Below, one piece after another: positions 52,250 to 61,663 of a DNA stretch of 64,000 nucleotides. The notes under the pieces were generated by a model that made no database searches, was not told where the DNA came from, and worked only from the letters and a program-made list of their open reading frames with translations. The DNA is from JAJYKN01 sp035516155 (GTDB taxonomy: Bacteria > Nitrospirota > UBA9217), in contig DATJAP010000029.1 of NCBI GenBank assembly GCA_035516155.1, positions 1 to 64,000 on the forward strand. The letters are read 5' to 3'. Within the stretch, counting starts at the first letter, position 1; the number at the start of each line of letters is the position of its first letter. The translations under genes were made by a program, and so were the position numbers.

Positions 52250-55200
52250 ACAATACTGCCCATCAAGAAAAGCATTTCGAGAAATACATCGTCGCAAAGT
52301 TGGAGGGCCAAGGGTGGAAGGTGGGCGAAACCGAACACTACGATACTGAGCGCGCCCTTTATCCGGATGACCTCATTGGCTGGCTGAAAGACTCGGGACA
52401 GAAGGATAAGTGGGCAAAGCTCCAGAAAGACAATGGCGAGCGCGCTCGTGACGTATTGATGGATAGGCTGGCTAAGGCGCTTGAAACTCATGGTACCATG
52501 CATGCACTTCGTAATGGCTTCTCCATCGCTGGCTGCGGCCATATCGACCTTACTGAAACAGCCCCAGAAGATAAGCGTAACGAGATGGTACTCAAACGCT
52601 ATGCGTCTAATATTTTGCGTGTAGTCCCACAACTTAAATACCACCCATCTCGTGAACTGGCTATAGATCTCGTGATGTTTATCAATGGTCTCCCTGTGGC
52701 CACAACAGAACTTAAGACTGATTTCACACAGTCAGCCGAGGCGGCCATGGACCAGTATCGTACCGACCGTATTCCATTCGATCCCAAGACCAAACGCCGT
52801 GAACCGCTGTTAACGTTCAAGCGGGGCGCCGTCGTGCACTTTGCAATGTCTGATTCGGATATACAGATGACAACTAAGCTCGATGGCGAAAATACCCAAT
52901 TCCTGCCCTTTAACCAAGGAAACGATGGCCATGCTGGCAACCCTCCCCGCAAAGACAAGGAATATCCAGTCGCCTTTTTTTGGGAATCCGTATGCCAGCG
53001 CGATGCGTGGCTGCGCATTTTCCACGGCTTCGTGTATATAGAAAAGAAAGACGTGGTCGACCTTAAGGGGAACTGGTCGAAGAAGGAGACATTGATCTTC
53101 CCACGATATCATCAATGGTCAGCAGTCAACAAGATGATCGCCGATGCCAGAGAGAAAGGTCCGGGGATGCAGTACCTTATCGAACACAGTGCCGGCTCTG
53201 GTAAGACCAGTACCATCTCATGGACAGCACACGATTTGGTCAAGCTGCGACGCGATAACGGTGACGCAATTTTCCACAGTGTCATCATCGTTACGGATCG
53301 CAATGTGCTGGACAGCCAGTTACAGGATGCTGTCAAGCAGATTGACCACCAGTTCGGTGTTATTGCCGCCATCGACCGGCAGAAATCTTCAAAATCGAAG
53401 AGTAAACAACTGGCTGAGGCGCTATTGGCCGGGACGCCTATTATTGTTGTAACAATCCAGACCTTCCCTTATGCGATGGAAGCCATCGTCACCGAGAAAA
53501 GGCTGAAGGGCAAGAGCTTCGCAGTGATCATCGATGAGGCACACAATTCACAGACCGGATCGACGGCTGCTAAGCTTCAAACTGCTCTTGCTATGAGCGG
53601 TAAGGGCACGATGGCTTCACTAACCATTGAAGAACTGCTAAATGAACTCCAGAAATCGCGTTCTCGCCCGAAAAATATTAGTTACTTTGCCTTTACTGGG
53701 ACACCAAAACATTCTACCCTTATGCTGTTCGGACGTACGGCCGACACTACGAATTCTGCATCTCGTGAAAATTTACCACAGTGCTTCGACCTCTATCCGA
53801 TGAGACAGGCCATCGAAGAAGGTTTTATACTTGATGTGCTTAAAGGTTTTGTCCCTTACAAGACGGCTTTTAATCTTGCCAAACAGATTGAGGACACGAA
53901 GCGGGTAAGCGGTAAAGCGGCAAAGCGCGCGTTAGCTCAATGGATGTCGTTACACCCAACCAATGTTACACAGAAAGTGCAATTTATTATCGAACATTTC
54001 AGCAAGAATGTCGTACATCGCCTGAACGGGAAGGCCAAGGCCATGGTAGTTACTAGTTCGCGCGCCGCCGCTGTGCGCTTCAAGATGGGATTCGACAGGT
54101 ACATCGAGAAGCATCCTGAACATGCCGGCATTCGTTCTCTGGTGGCTTTTTCGGGCAAACTTACAGGGAAACAAGTCATGCACGCCGATGATGAGCGGAC
54201 CAGCGGAGAGACATTCATCGTGGACGAAGGTGAAGAATTTACCGAAATCACTATGAACCCGGATGTCGCTGGCCAGGATTTGCGAATCGCGTTTAATCGC
54301 CCGGAATATCGGGTCATGCTTGTCGCAGACAAATTCCAGACCGGGTTCGACCAACCTAAATTGATGGCGATGTATATTGACAAGAAGATCGCTAATGACG
54401 TGGAAATTGTTCAGACCTACTCGCGCCTCAATCGCATAGCACCGGGTAAGGACGAAGTGTTTATCATCGATTTCGTGAACGACCCAGAGAACGTCCGTAA
54501 GGCATTTGCCGAATACGACGATGGGGCCATAATCGACGATATACAGGATTTGAATGTTGTCTATGAGATCAAGGAACGTCTCGATGGACAGGGTTTGTAT
54601 GAAGCTGAAGATCTGGAAAGTTTCAAAGAAGCCAGGTTCAAGACCATTCGTGACATTACCAATGCTCAAGAGCCCCAACATAAGGCATTATATGCGGCCA
54701 CGGAACGGCCGACGCGCCTTTTTAATGACCGGATAAAAATGCTGCGCGAAGGTGTCGAGACCTGGGAGGCTGCCTTCGAGAAGGCTCACAAGTTGGGCAA
54801 TAAAGACGGCATGCAATCTGCTGATCATCATCGCCATGAATATGGCGACCAGATCAAGGCGTTGATGGTTTTTAAGGCAGGGCTTGGACGTTTTTGCCGC
54901 ACCTATGCCTACGTGGCCCAGTTAGTCGATTTCGGCGATCCGGAGTTAGAGAATTTTGCCACTTTCGCCAAGCTGCTCCAGAAAAGATTGAACGGCGAAT
55001 CGCCTGAGAACGTCGATTTGAAGGGGTTAGTGCTCACTGGCTTCGACATCAAACAGCGTGACGACACTCCTGTTGCAAGTGGCGAGCGTCCCGTCTTGAA
55101 ACCCATTGGCCCCGGGGGGCAAACACGTACTGGGGATGATCCGCATTACGTGCGTGAGATAATCGACCGCTTGAATCGTCTCTTCGGCAATGCCACACCG

Positions 55201-55476
55201 CTTCGAGACCAGGCGATATTTGTCAATCATATTGCTTCCATCACCAAGGAAAACGACGTGGTGATAGCCCAGGTGGAAAACAACACCCGCGAGCAGGCAT
55301 TGAAAGGCAATCTGCCGGGTGCCGTGCAGCAAGGTGTTGTGCGGGCTCTGAGTTCACACCAAAAACTGGCAACTCAGGTACTTAAGGCGGATCGGCAGGC
55401 TATGGCCGCATTAACGGATATCATCTACGAATTGCTGCGCGAGAATAAAACCATCAACCTGGACGATTTGAAATGA
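52246..55476 (+). CDS. hsdR: Type I restriction-modification restriction subunit
   Basis: HsdR is the ATP-driven translocase and nuclease, 1076 residues. The nuclease domain has the D...ExK-type motif (ELAIDLVMFINGLP, then ELKTDF at about residue 155). The helicase part has Walker A SAGSGKTS at about residue 315, the DEAH box in IIDEAHNSQTG at about residue 427, the FTGTP motif and VADKFQTGFDQP. The length is normal and the C-terminus looks complete. It overlaps hsdS by ATGA and, unusually, also overlaps a downstream transposase gene by ATGA. Confidence 0.95.
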   Translation: MNNTAHQEKHFEKYIVAKLEGQGWKVGETEHYDTERALYPDDLIGWLKDSGQKDKWAKLQKDNGERARDVLMDRLAKALETHGTMHALRNGFSIAGCGHIDLTETAPEDKRNEMVLKRYASNILRVVPQLKYHPSRELAIDLVMFINGLPVATTELKTDFTQSAEAAMDQYRTDRIPFDPKTKRREPLLTFKRGAVVHFAMSDSDIQMTTKLDGENTQFLPFNQGNDGHAGNPPRKDKEYPVAFFWESVCQRDAWLRIFHGFVYIEKKDVVDLKGNWSKKETLIFPRYHQWSAVNKMIADAREKGPGMQYLIEHSAGSGKTSTISWTAHDLVKLRRDNGDAIFHSVIIVTDRNVLDSQLQDAVKQIDHQFGVIAAIDRQKSSKSKSKQLAEALLAGTPIIVVTIQTFPYAMEAIVTEKRLKGKSFAVIIDEAHNSQTGSTAAKLQTALAMSGKGTMASLTIEELLNELQKSRSRPKNISYFAFTGTPKHSTLMLFGRTADTTNSASRENLPQCFDLYPMRQAIEEGFILDVLKGFVPYKTAFNLAKQIEDTKRVSGKAAKRALAQWMSLHPTNVTQKVQFIIEHFSKNVVHRLNGKAKAMVVTSSRAAAVRFKMGFDRYIEKHPEHAGIRSLVAFSGKLTGKQVMHADDERTSGETFIVDEGEEFTEITMNPDVAGQDLRIAFNRPEYRVMLVADKFQTGFDQPKLMAMYIDKKIANDVEIVQTYSRLNRIAPGKDEVFIIDFVNDPENVRKAFAEYDDGAIIDDIQDLNVVYEIKERLDGQGLYEAEDLESFKEARFKTIRDITNAQEPQHKALYAATERPTRLFNDRIKMLREGVETWEAAFEKAHKLGNKDGMQSADHHRHEYGDQIKALMVFKAGLGRFCRTYAYVAQLVDFGDPELENFATFAKLLQKRLNGESPENVDLKGLVLTGFDIKQRDDTPVASGERPVLKPIGPGGQTRTGDDPHYVREIIDRLNRLFGNATPLRDQAIFVNHIASITKENDVVIAQVENNTREQALKGNLPGAVQQGVVRALSSHQKLATQVLKADRQAMAALTDIIYELLRENKTINLDDLK

Positions 55477-56756
55477 TTGACATCCTTGGGTTACCAGGTA
55501 TTGAGCTAGTCGATTTAATCGTGGGCAACAAGAGGCTAACAGTTGTTGCCGAAGTATCGGATGCCATGTCACCATTATGCGACCGTTGCGGGAAGCCAAT
55601 GTATCGTCATGGACGGCGGACAAACACCTTCGCGGATACGCCACTGCAGATGCAGCCAACAAAGCTGGAAATTATAAGGACGCGCTACCGCTGTGATGTT
55701 TGCAAGAAGATGGTCGTTCCCGAACTACCATTTTTAGATGAACGCAGAAGAACAACCAAGCGATTGGTTGACGCTATCAGGGAACGATGCCTATCTACAA
55801 CATTCCATGATATGGCCCAACAAACCGGGCTTGCTGTAAACACGATCAAAAACATTGCCCTTGATATGATAGCTAATCTTGAGAATACTGTGCGATTCGA
55901 GACACCGGTTGTCATGGGCATAGACGAGATATACCTGGCTCGCGGATACCGGTGTGTGATTACGAACTTGGCAACAAATACCGTGTTTGACATGCTAGAG
56001 GATCGGACCCAGCAACGCCTCAAACGATATTTTCAGAAGCTGCCTGACAGTGATAAAGTGGAGTGGGTTTGCACGGACATTTGGCGTCCGTTCAAGAAGT
56101 CTTTTAGCGAATTCCTGCCAAGCGCTCGAATAGTGATTGATAAGTACCATGTTGTTGAAAAAGCATCCAGAGTCTTGGATGAAGAACGTAAAAAGTATCA
56201 GGCGCAGCTTTCAAAGAACAACCGTATTTTCGTAAAGAAGTCGATCCGGTGGCTGACCCTGAAGCGACCTGCTAACCTTACTGCGGCTGAGCAAAAGGCA
56301 CTAATAGAGGTACGAAGGGCTATACCAGATCTGGCGTATGCTTACGACTTTAAGGAGAACTTCTATAGAATTTATGATGACCCAGATAAGCAGTCGGCCA
56401 TGCGGACGTTTGAAGCATGGGAGAAAGGGCTTCCAGCTAAAGGGATGGACGGTTTTCGGACATTAGCGAAGACCGTTCGTAACCATTATGAGGACATCTT
56501 CGCTTACTGGGACTCTCCCAACCAAATCACTAATGTCTATACGGAGTGTCTTAACGGACTGATCAAGATTGCCAACCGAATGGGACGTGGCTACAGTTTC
56601 GAGATTATCCGTGCAAAGACATTATATTCCAAGTACGCACGAAAAGTGGGGAGCAGCGTTCGGATAGTGGAAGCTACTGGGTTACCAAGGACAATTGAAT
56701 ATGGGCCACACATCCCTACGCTTGTCGATATTGCAGAGTCGGGAGGGTTGGAGTGA
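55473..56756 (+). CDS. ISL3-family transposase, overlapping hsdR
   Basis: The 427-residue protein is a full-length ISL3-type DDE transposase. It has N-terminal zinc-finger cysteines (CDRCGKPMYRHGRR, CDVCKK), a helix-turn-helix region and all three likely catalytic acids (GIDEIY near residue 150, CTDIWRPF near 200, YTECLNG near 357). The ATG lies in the ATGA overlap with the hsdR stop, there is no ribosome-binding site of its own, and upstream is hsdR coding sequence, so no left terminal inverted repeat or promoter is visible. Translation therefore seems to depend on hsdR. It may be a transposase captured into the operon, or an IS that happened to insert here. Confidence 0.9.
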   Translation: MIDILGLPGIELVDLIVGNKRLTVVAEVSDAMSPLCDRCGKPMYRHGRRTNTFADTPLQMQPTKLEIIRTRYRCDVCKKMVVPELPFLDERRRTTKRLVDAIRERCLSTTFHDMAQQTGLAVNTIKNIALDMIANLENTVRFETPVVMGIDEIYLARGYRCVITNLATNTVFDMLEDRTQQRLKRYFQKLPDSDKVEWVCTDIWRPFKKSFSEFLPSARIVIDKYHVVEKASRVLDEERKKYQAQLSKNNRIFVKKSIRWLTLKRPANLTAAEQKALIEVRRAIPDLAYAYDFKENFYRIYDDPDKQSAMRTFEAWEKGLPAKGMDGFRTLAKTVRNHYEDIFAYWDSPNQITNVYTECLNGLIKIANRMGRGYSFEIIRAKTLYSKYARKVGSSVRIVEATGLPRTIEYGPHIPTLVDIAESGGLE

Positions 56757-56898
56757 TAGAGGCAATTTCCAACCAACACAGGATTCTGATTAATTGAACA
56801 TGTATGAATTTTTAATTCTTAGGAGCTTTGTATTAAAAACTTATTATGGAACGTAGTTAACATTGTACGCTCAATAATTTTAAAAGAGAGGTAGGCGT

Positions 56899-57162
56899 AT
56901 GAGAAAACTTAGTAGAGAAGAAAGAAACAAAAAGGAAAAAGAAGTAAAAGAAAAACTTTCTCAATTGTTACGGAAAGCGGGTAAAAGTGAAGTAGATATG
57001 GGACACCAAATCGAAAAAAAGGTGAAAGAACATGGCCATTTTCCTATAACGGATGCCAAATGCGATCTTTCATATTTAAGTGAAGAGGAAAGAGAGTTTT
57101 TTACGTTAATGTTGGCTCTTAAGTTAATAGATAAATATACTCTTCCTTATTGCAACGATTAG
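56899..57162 (+). CDS. Small charged protein of unknown function
   Basis: The 87-residue product is highly charged and helical, with a lysine/glutamate-rich first third (REERNKKEKEVKEKLSQLL) and a more conserved-looking end (YLSEEEREFFTLMLALKLIDKY). No family was recognised. AAGAGAGG precedes the ATG and base composition is much richer in A and T than in the genes to the left, which suggests separate origin. It sits between the transposase and an RHS remnant inside the defence island. Confidence 0.55.
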   Translation: MRKLSREERNKKEKEVKEKLSQLLRKAGKSEVDMGHQIEKKVKEHGHFPITDAKCDLSYLSEEEREFFTLMLALKLIDKYTLPYCND

Positions 57163-57312
57163 TTTAGTAGACTAAAACGTCCTCTATGAAAAGGAGATAT
57201 AAAAATGGTTTTTCCAATCCATGCCTTTAATGGCTATTCCTCGTTGTCGTGAAGCATAACCAGCCGAATACCATCTACCATCTTATCTTCATAGGCTTTT
57301 GTCACAACAAGC

Positions 57313-57610
57313 CTCACTTATGGTTCCTTTGACCGCCTTAACAAGGCCACGTACGCGGATTCGAGCAACATGCAGTACAGCTGCGATAGCGCGGGAAGAC
57401 TGAATTATATCAATGATTCGGTTTCAAGAACCATTTCTTATATTTACGCTGATTCCGGCTGCGGCTCCTGCTTGCAGGGCAACGCCGGGTCTACTGGCGA
57501 GCAAGACGACACCTCTGGGAACGGTCAGCTACACCTATGCTACCATCGGAAGAAGGAACTCTATGACCGTTGGCAGCCAGTTGCCGGCATACTACGGTTA
57601 CGATTCCATT
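57313..57610 (+). pseudogene. RHS/YD-repeat protein remnant
   Basis: Across two frames this stretch reads YD-repeat units typical of RHS proteins: TYGSFDRLNKATYADSS, QYSCDSAGRLNYINDSVSR and TISYIYADS, then after a frame change LLASKTTPLGTVSYTYATIGRR and YYGYDSI. The core and toxin ends are absent. It is the only support for a gene between 57163 and 57690. Confidence 0.7.
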
Positions 57611-57690
57611 CAACAACAAGCAGACCAATCGGAATTATTTCGTCCACATTCAAATAACCCTTCCAAAATTGACAATACCTTTCACGGTTA

Positions 57691-57730
57691 TTGACACCGG
57701 TTCGATTCAGGCATATAGTCATTGACTATA
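57691..57730 (+). promoter_or_regulatory. trlF-like gene promoter with palindromic operator
   Basis: TTGACA (57691-57696), a 17-base spacer and TATAGT (57714-57719) form a good promoter about 80 bases upstream of the gene. The perfect 17-bp palindrome TATAGTCATTGACTATA (57714-57730) begins at the -10 box and extends over the likely transcription start, as a repressor operator would. A second TATAAT lies at 57763-57768. Confidence 0.65.
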
Positions 57731-57807
57731 GATTCGGTTTTAACCGCCCACCGATATTGTTGTATAATCAGTTGGCTTGACGGATGAAGTTCATCTAAAA
57801 CGAGTAG

Positions 57808-60627
57808 ATGAAAAAGGGATTGCCCATGACTGAGAGCGGAGCACAGTTCCATCGTTGTGATTTTCAGGTACATACACCTCGTGATATCAACTGGAATGGT
57901 CTACGTCCAGAATCGGAAGATGAACGCAAAAAATATGCTTCTGATTTTATTGCTGCCTGCAGAGAAAAGGGTTTAGATGCAGTCGCTATCACTGACCATC
58001 ACGACTTTGCGTTCTTTCCCTATATCAAAACTGCGGCAATGCAGGAGGTCGATGATGATGGGAAGCCAGTAGCCGATAAAAAAAGAGTAACAGTTTTTCC
58101 CGGCATGGAACTGACTCTTGGAGTGCCATGTCAGGCACTGCTTATTCTAGACGCAGATTTCCCCGTTAATTTGTTGTCTCCAATTCTTACAATACTTGGT
58201 ATAAGCCAAAATGATCCTAACGAACCCACCCATGTCGAGGTCAATCGGTTAGAGCACATAAAGAGTATCAAGCAATTACATGAATCACTTGATACACATG
58301 ATCACATTAGACAACGGTACATAATTTTGCCGAATGTCAGCGATAGTGGAGATGTCTCGTTGCTAAGAAAAGGATTCGCAAGCCACTACAAAGACATGCC
58401 CTGTGTTGGAGGCTATATAGACGGGTCTTTTGAAAAATTGGGAACGGGGAATAAGAACATACTCGCGGGGAAGTCAAAAGAATACGGCTTCAAGAAATTA
58501 GGAGTATTTCAGACGTCCGATAATCGCAAAGCGGATTTCTCTGATCTTGGACGGTATACCAGCTGGGTAAAATGGGCGGTCCCGACAGCCGAAGCGCTTC
58601 GTCAAGCATGCCTTGCCCAACAAACAAGAATATCCAATACCGAACCGCAAATTCCATCTCTCGTTATCAAGTCCATGGAAGTGTCAAATAGCAAATTCCT
58701 CGGGCCGGTCAATATTTTATTAAACGCGCAATTGAATGCCCTTATAGGCGGTCGTGGAACTGGTAAATCAACGATTTTAGAATATCTCCGCTGGACACTG
58801 TGCGATCAGCCGCCTACCGTCGCAAACGATGAGGAAATACCTGATTTCCAGAAAAAAAGGGCAGCATTAATTAGCAATACACTTCTCCCATTAGATGCCG
58901 TTGTGTCAGTATCTTTCCTCCTTAACGGCATTTCTCACTCGGTAAGAAGAAATGCGAAAACGAAGCAATTGCTGCTCAAAGTGGGAAACGATGAGTATCA
59001 GGAATGCCATGAAGATACGATTCGAGATCTTCTGTCAATACAAGCCTATAGTCAAAAACAACTCAGTACCGTAAGCGTCCGTACAGAGGAACTCATTCGT
59101 TTCGTCAAAACTCCAATTAGCAAGAGTCTTCGTGATTTTCAGATCCAGCAGGAAGAACTTAAAACAAGGCTCCGCAACTCTTATGCAAGCATACAAGCCA
59201 AGCGGACACTTGCTCGAGAAATTGAAAAGGATACGCTCGAGATAAACTCCTTAAACAAACAATTGCAACAACTTCGGGCTGAACTTAAAGGCCTCAGCGA
59301 GGAAGATAAAAAAATATTGGCAAAACATGACGCCATACTGGGGGAACAGCAACTATTGACGGAAGTTACGCAGTCAATTACAGATTGGAGCCAGGTAATA
59401 GAATCAGCGTTAGGAGATATCGTTATTCCCCAAGCCTTGAAGAAAGCTGAACCAGCGTCTCCAAATTATGAAATTATATCCCATGTACGGGATGAATTTA
59501 ATGTGCTGTATAATGAGGTCCATGGCAATTTGCAAAAAATAAGCGATAGCCTGAAAGAGTCAGGCGAACAGATGAAAAAAATCGGAGGTTTAGAAAAATT
59601 ATTTGCTGAAAAATATAAGCTGCATAGTGAAGAATATGAAGCTGCGAAGGCACGTTCAAGCAGCCATGAAAGCCAACTTACTCTAATTTCTCAGGCAGAA
59701 AAGAGGATGAAGACGTTAAAGAATGGCTTATCAGAGAAGGAAAGACGTATTTCAAAGTACGGTCAACCCGAGGATGATCATGAGCAGGCGAAGCAACTGT
59801 GGCATGATTTACACTCGAATCGTGGCGACGCTCTTGAGGAACGTTGTAAAGAATTAACAGCATTGTCGTTCGGACATATCCGCGCTAGTCTACGACGTGG
59901 GGCTGGCATTACGGCAGTCCGAGATCGACTTTATGGGGTACTTACGGGGACTCGTGTCCGCACGAAAAAAGTTGACGATGTCTGCGATAAAATTGCATGT
60001 GCGAAGGACCCCATAGACGAGTGGAACAACTTTCTAACGGAGCTTGAACAGTTAGCCGCAATAGAAGCCACAGAAGAATCTGCTATCGAGATACCGGCAT
60101 GCACGCTCCTGATAAACGCAGGCTTTACCGTGTCCGATCTTGATAAAATAGCACGGCGATTTACAGTAGAGGATTGGCTCGAATTATCTCTATCGGAGCT
60201 GGAAGACATTCCTTTTTTTGAATACCAACAGAGAGAGAGCGACTATATAAAGTTTTCAGATGCATCCGCAGGGCAACAAGCTACCTCACTATTGCGAGTT
60301 CTTCTGAATCAAGAGGGGCCGCCGCTAATCATTGACCAGCCGGAAGAAGATTTAGATAACCCCGTAATACTTGAGATTGTTCAGGATATATGGAGGGCTA
60401 AAACGAAACGGCAAATTATATTTTCAAGCCATAACGCAAATATTGTAGTTAACGGAGATGCTGACCTCGTAATTTGTTGCGATTACAGAACAGCTGGTGA
60501 TCAATCAGGGGGACAGATTAAATTAAGCGGAGCTATCGATATGAATGACGTAAGGAACGAAATAACGAAAGTAATGGAAGGCGGGAAAGAGGCATTCCGC
60601 CTGCGAAAAGAGAAGTATGGCTTTTGA
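57808..60627 (+). CDS. TrlF-like PHP-domain / SMC-type AAA ATPase
   Basis: The 939-residue protein joins a PHP phosphoesterase domain (FQVHTPRD near residue 20, ITDHHDFAFFP near residue 62, giving the metal-binding histidines) to an SMC/RecF-like ABC ATPase. Walker A is GGRGTGKST at about residue 314, a long coiled coil runs from about 430 to 680, the signature is SAGQQATSLLRVLL at about 822 and Walker B LIIDQPEEDLDNP at about 841, with a following SSHNANIVV switch. It resembles TrlF-family ATPases; anti-phage nuclease function is inferred from the architecture and neighbours. ATG 57826, with AAGGG upstream, is an alternative start. Confidence 0.85.
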   Translation: MKKGLPMTESGAQFHRCDFQVHTPRDINWNGLRPESEDERKKYASDFIAACREKGLDAVAITDHHDFAFFPYIKTAAMQEVDDDGKPVADKKRVTVFPGMELTLGVPCQALLILDADFPVNLLSPILTILGISQNDPNEPTHVEVNRLEHIKSIKQLHESLDTHDHIRQRYIILPNVSDSGDVSLLRKGFASHYKDMPCVGGYIDGSFEKLGTGNKNILAGKSKEYGFKKLGVFQTSDNRKADFSDLGRYTSWVKWAVPTAEALRQACLAQQTRISNTEPQIPSLVIKSMEVSNSKFLGPVNILLNAQLNALIGGRGTGKSTILEYLRWTLCDQPPTVANDEEIPDFQKKRAALISNTLLPLDAVVSVSFLLNGISHSVRRNAKTKQLLLKVGNDEYQECHEDTIRDLLSIQAYSQKQLSTVSVRTEELIRFVKTPISKSLRDFQIQQEELKTRLRNSYASIQAKRTLAREIEKDTLEINSLNKQLQQLRAELKGLSEEDKKILAKHDAILGEQQLLTEVTQSITDWSQVIESALGDIVIPQALKKAEPASPNYEIISHVRDEFNVLYNEVHGNLQKISDSLKESGEQMKKIGGLEKLFAEKYKLHSEEYEAAKARSSSHESQLTLISQAEKRMKTLKNGLSEKERRISKYGQPEDDHEQAKQLWHDLHSNRGDALEERCKELTALSFGHIRASLRRGAGITAVRDRLYGVLTGTRVRTKKVDDVCDKIACAKDPIDEWNNFLTELEQLAAIEATEESAIEIPACTLLINAGFTVSDLDKIARRFTVEDWLELSLSELEDIPFFEYQQRESDYIKFSDASAGQQATSLLRVLLNQEGPPLIIDQPEEDLDNPVILEIVQDIWRAKTKRQIIFSSHNANIVVNGDADLVICCDYRTAGDQSGGQIKLSGAIDMNDVRNEITKVMEGGKEAFRLRKEKYGF

Positions 60628-60731
60628 TTGTGGAATATCAAGCGAGTTGCCGTTTCATATATGGCAATTAAAATTACAAAAATAATCTCAAAATCTGTAT
60701 TTCTTATATTCTTCTATTGCAATATCATGAA

Positions 60732-61592
60732 CTACTTATCCACTTTTACTGAATCCATTGGTCTCATTCCTCGGCAAGATGGAAATTGGATGCAACCCCA
60801 AAACTCCCTTCCAGCCTGAGGGCCACGTTTCGTAACTCTTTTAACCATAGGCCTACCGCAAACCGGACAATCAGGAACATGCGATTGCTGTGCAGAAAGT
60901 GCAATTTTGATGGCAGGTTTTGCGCCTGTATCGTGGATAGACGCGTATATGTTTTCACCATCTAAAAGGATGATATTTCTATTCTCCGCAAAATCTTTAG
61001 CCTCATCCGAAAATGTACCAGAGGTTACTACAAACCCACCTGTTGCTCCCTGTGCTGCCATGACTCCGTATAGCTCACGCACAATTGCAATACCGACCGT
61101 GTAGGCGCGCCATTGTTTACACTGGACAAAGAAGGTTTCTCCATCCTTCTGGAGCTTAAGGTCGATCCCTCCGTCGGGGCCGCCCCCGCCGGTTTCTGCA
61201 ACAGAGTATCCTTTTAATCGGAATACTTCCCCAATAAGAGATTCGAATTCCTGCCAGGTCATATCATTCAAGGATTTTGAATCCTGGCTGTTGACAACAT
61301 GGGAGACCAGGCCCTTACGTAAACCTCTTTTTATAATAGAACCTATGGCACCCACTACACACAACAACGGGATTAAATACTGAAAAAGGCCGGCCCATTC
61401 GTGCAGGCCCCTCATCACTAAGCCCCCGGTATCAATGCCATTTTTAACAGCATGCATAGTTGGTGGCTCCGACAAGGCTATGATATGTAATATTACATAG
61501 CATGAAACACCTATTATGAGGCTTATGTACCATGGAAATGTTGCCACAATATCAAGAATATCTTCTAAAGTGCTTTGTCTTTTTCTCCCCAT
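60732..61592 (-). CDS. Membrane-anchored Mrr-type restriction endonuclease with zinc ribbon
   Basis: The 286-residue minus-strand protein has two N-terminal membrane helices (WYISLIIGVSCYVILHIIAL and LFQYLIPLLCVVGAIGSII), an Mrr_cat nuclease domain (MTWQEFESLIGEVFRLKGYSV, PDGGIDLKL, VQCKQW as the D...QxK catalytic pattern, GGFVVTSGTFSDEA) and a C-terminal topoisomerase-type zinc ribbon (CPVCGRPMVKR, FWGCIQFPSCRG). Mrr enzymes cut modified DNA; membrane tethering suggests action at DNA entry. It starts with ATG behind AAAGGAGA. It is convergent with the TrlF-like gene. Confidence 0.87.
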   Translation of the reverse strand: MGRKRQSTLEDILDIVATFPWYISLIIGVSCYVILHIIALSEPPTMHAVKNGIDTGGLVMRGLHEWAGLFQYLIPLLCVVGAIGSIIKRGLRKGLVSHVVNSQDSKSLNDMTWQEFESLIGEVFRLKGYSVAETGGGGPDGGIDLKLQKDGETFFVQCKQWRAYTVGIAIVRELYGVMAAQGATGGFVVTSGTFSDEAKDFAENRNIILLDGENIYASIHDTGAKPAIKIALSAQQSHVPDCPVCGRPMVKRVTKRGPQAGREFWGCIQFPSCRGMRPMDSVKVDK

Positions 61593-61604
61593 TAATGTTC
61601 TCCT

Positions 61605-61663
61605 TTTACAAATTGTAAATTACTGTTCATTAACAATATATCATCTCCCCAAGATAGACTCAA
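61605..61663 (-). promoter_or_regulatory. Promoter and palindromic leader site of the Mrr gene
   Basis: On the minus strand TTGAGT (61663-61658), a 17-base spacer and TATATT (61640-61635) form a promoter. The perfect 15-bp palindrome TTTACAAATTGTAAA (61605-61619) follows within the short leader, directly before the ribosome-binding site, and could serve as an operator or a translation-blocking hairpin. Confidence 0.6.
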
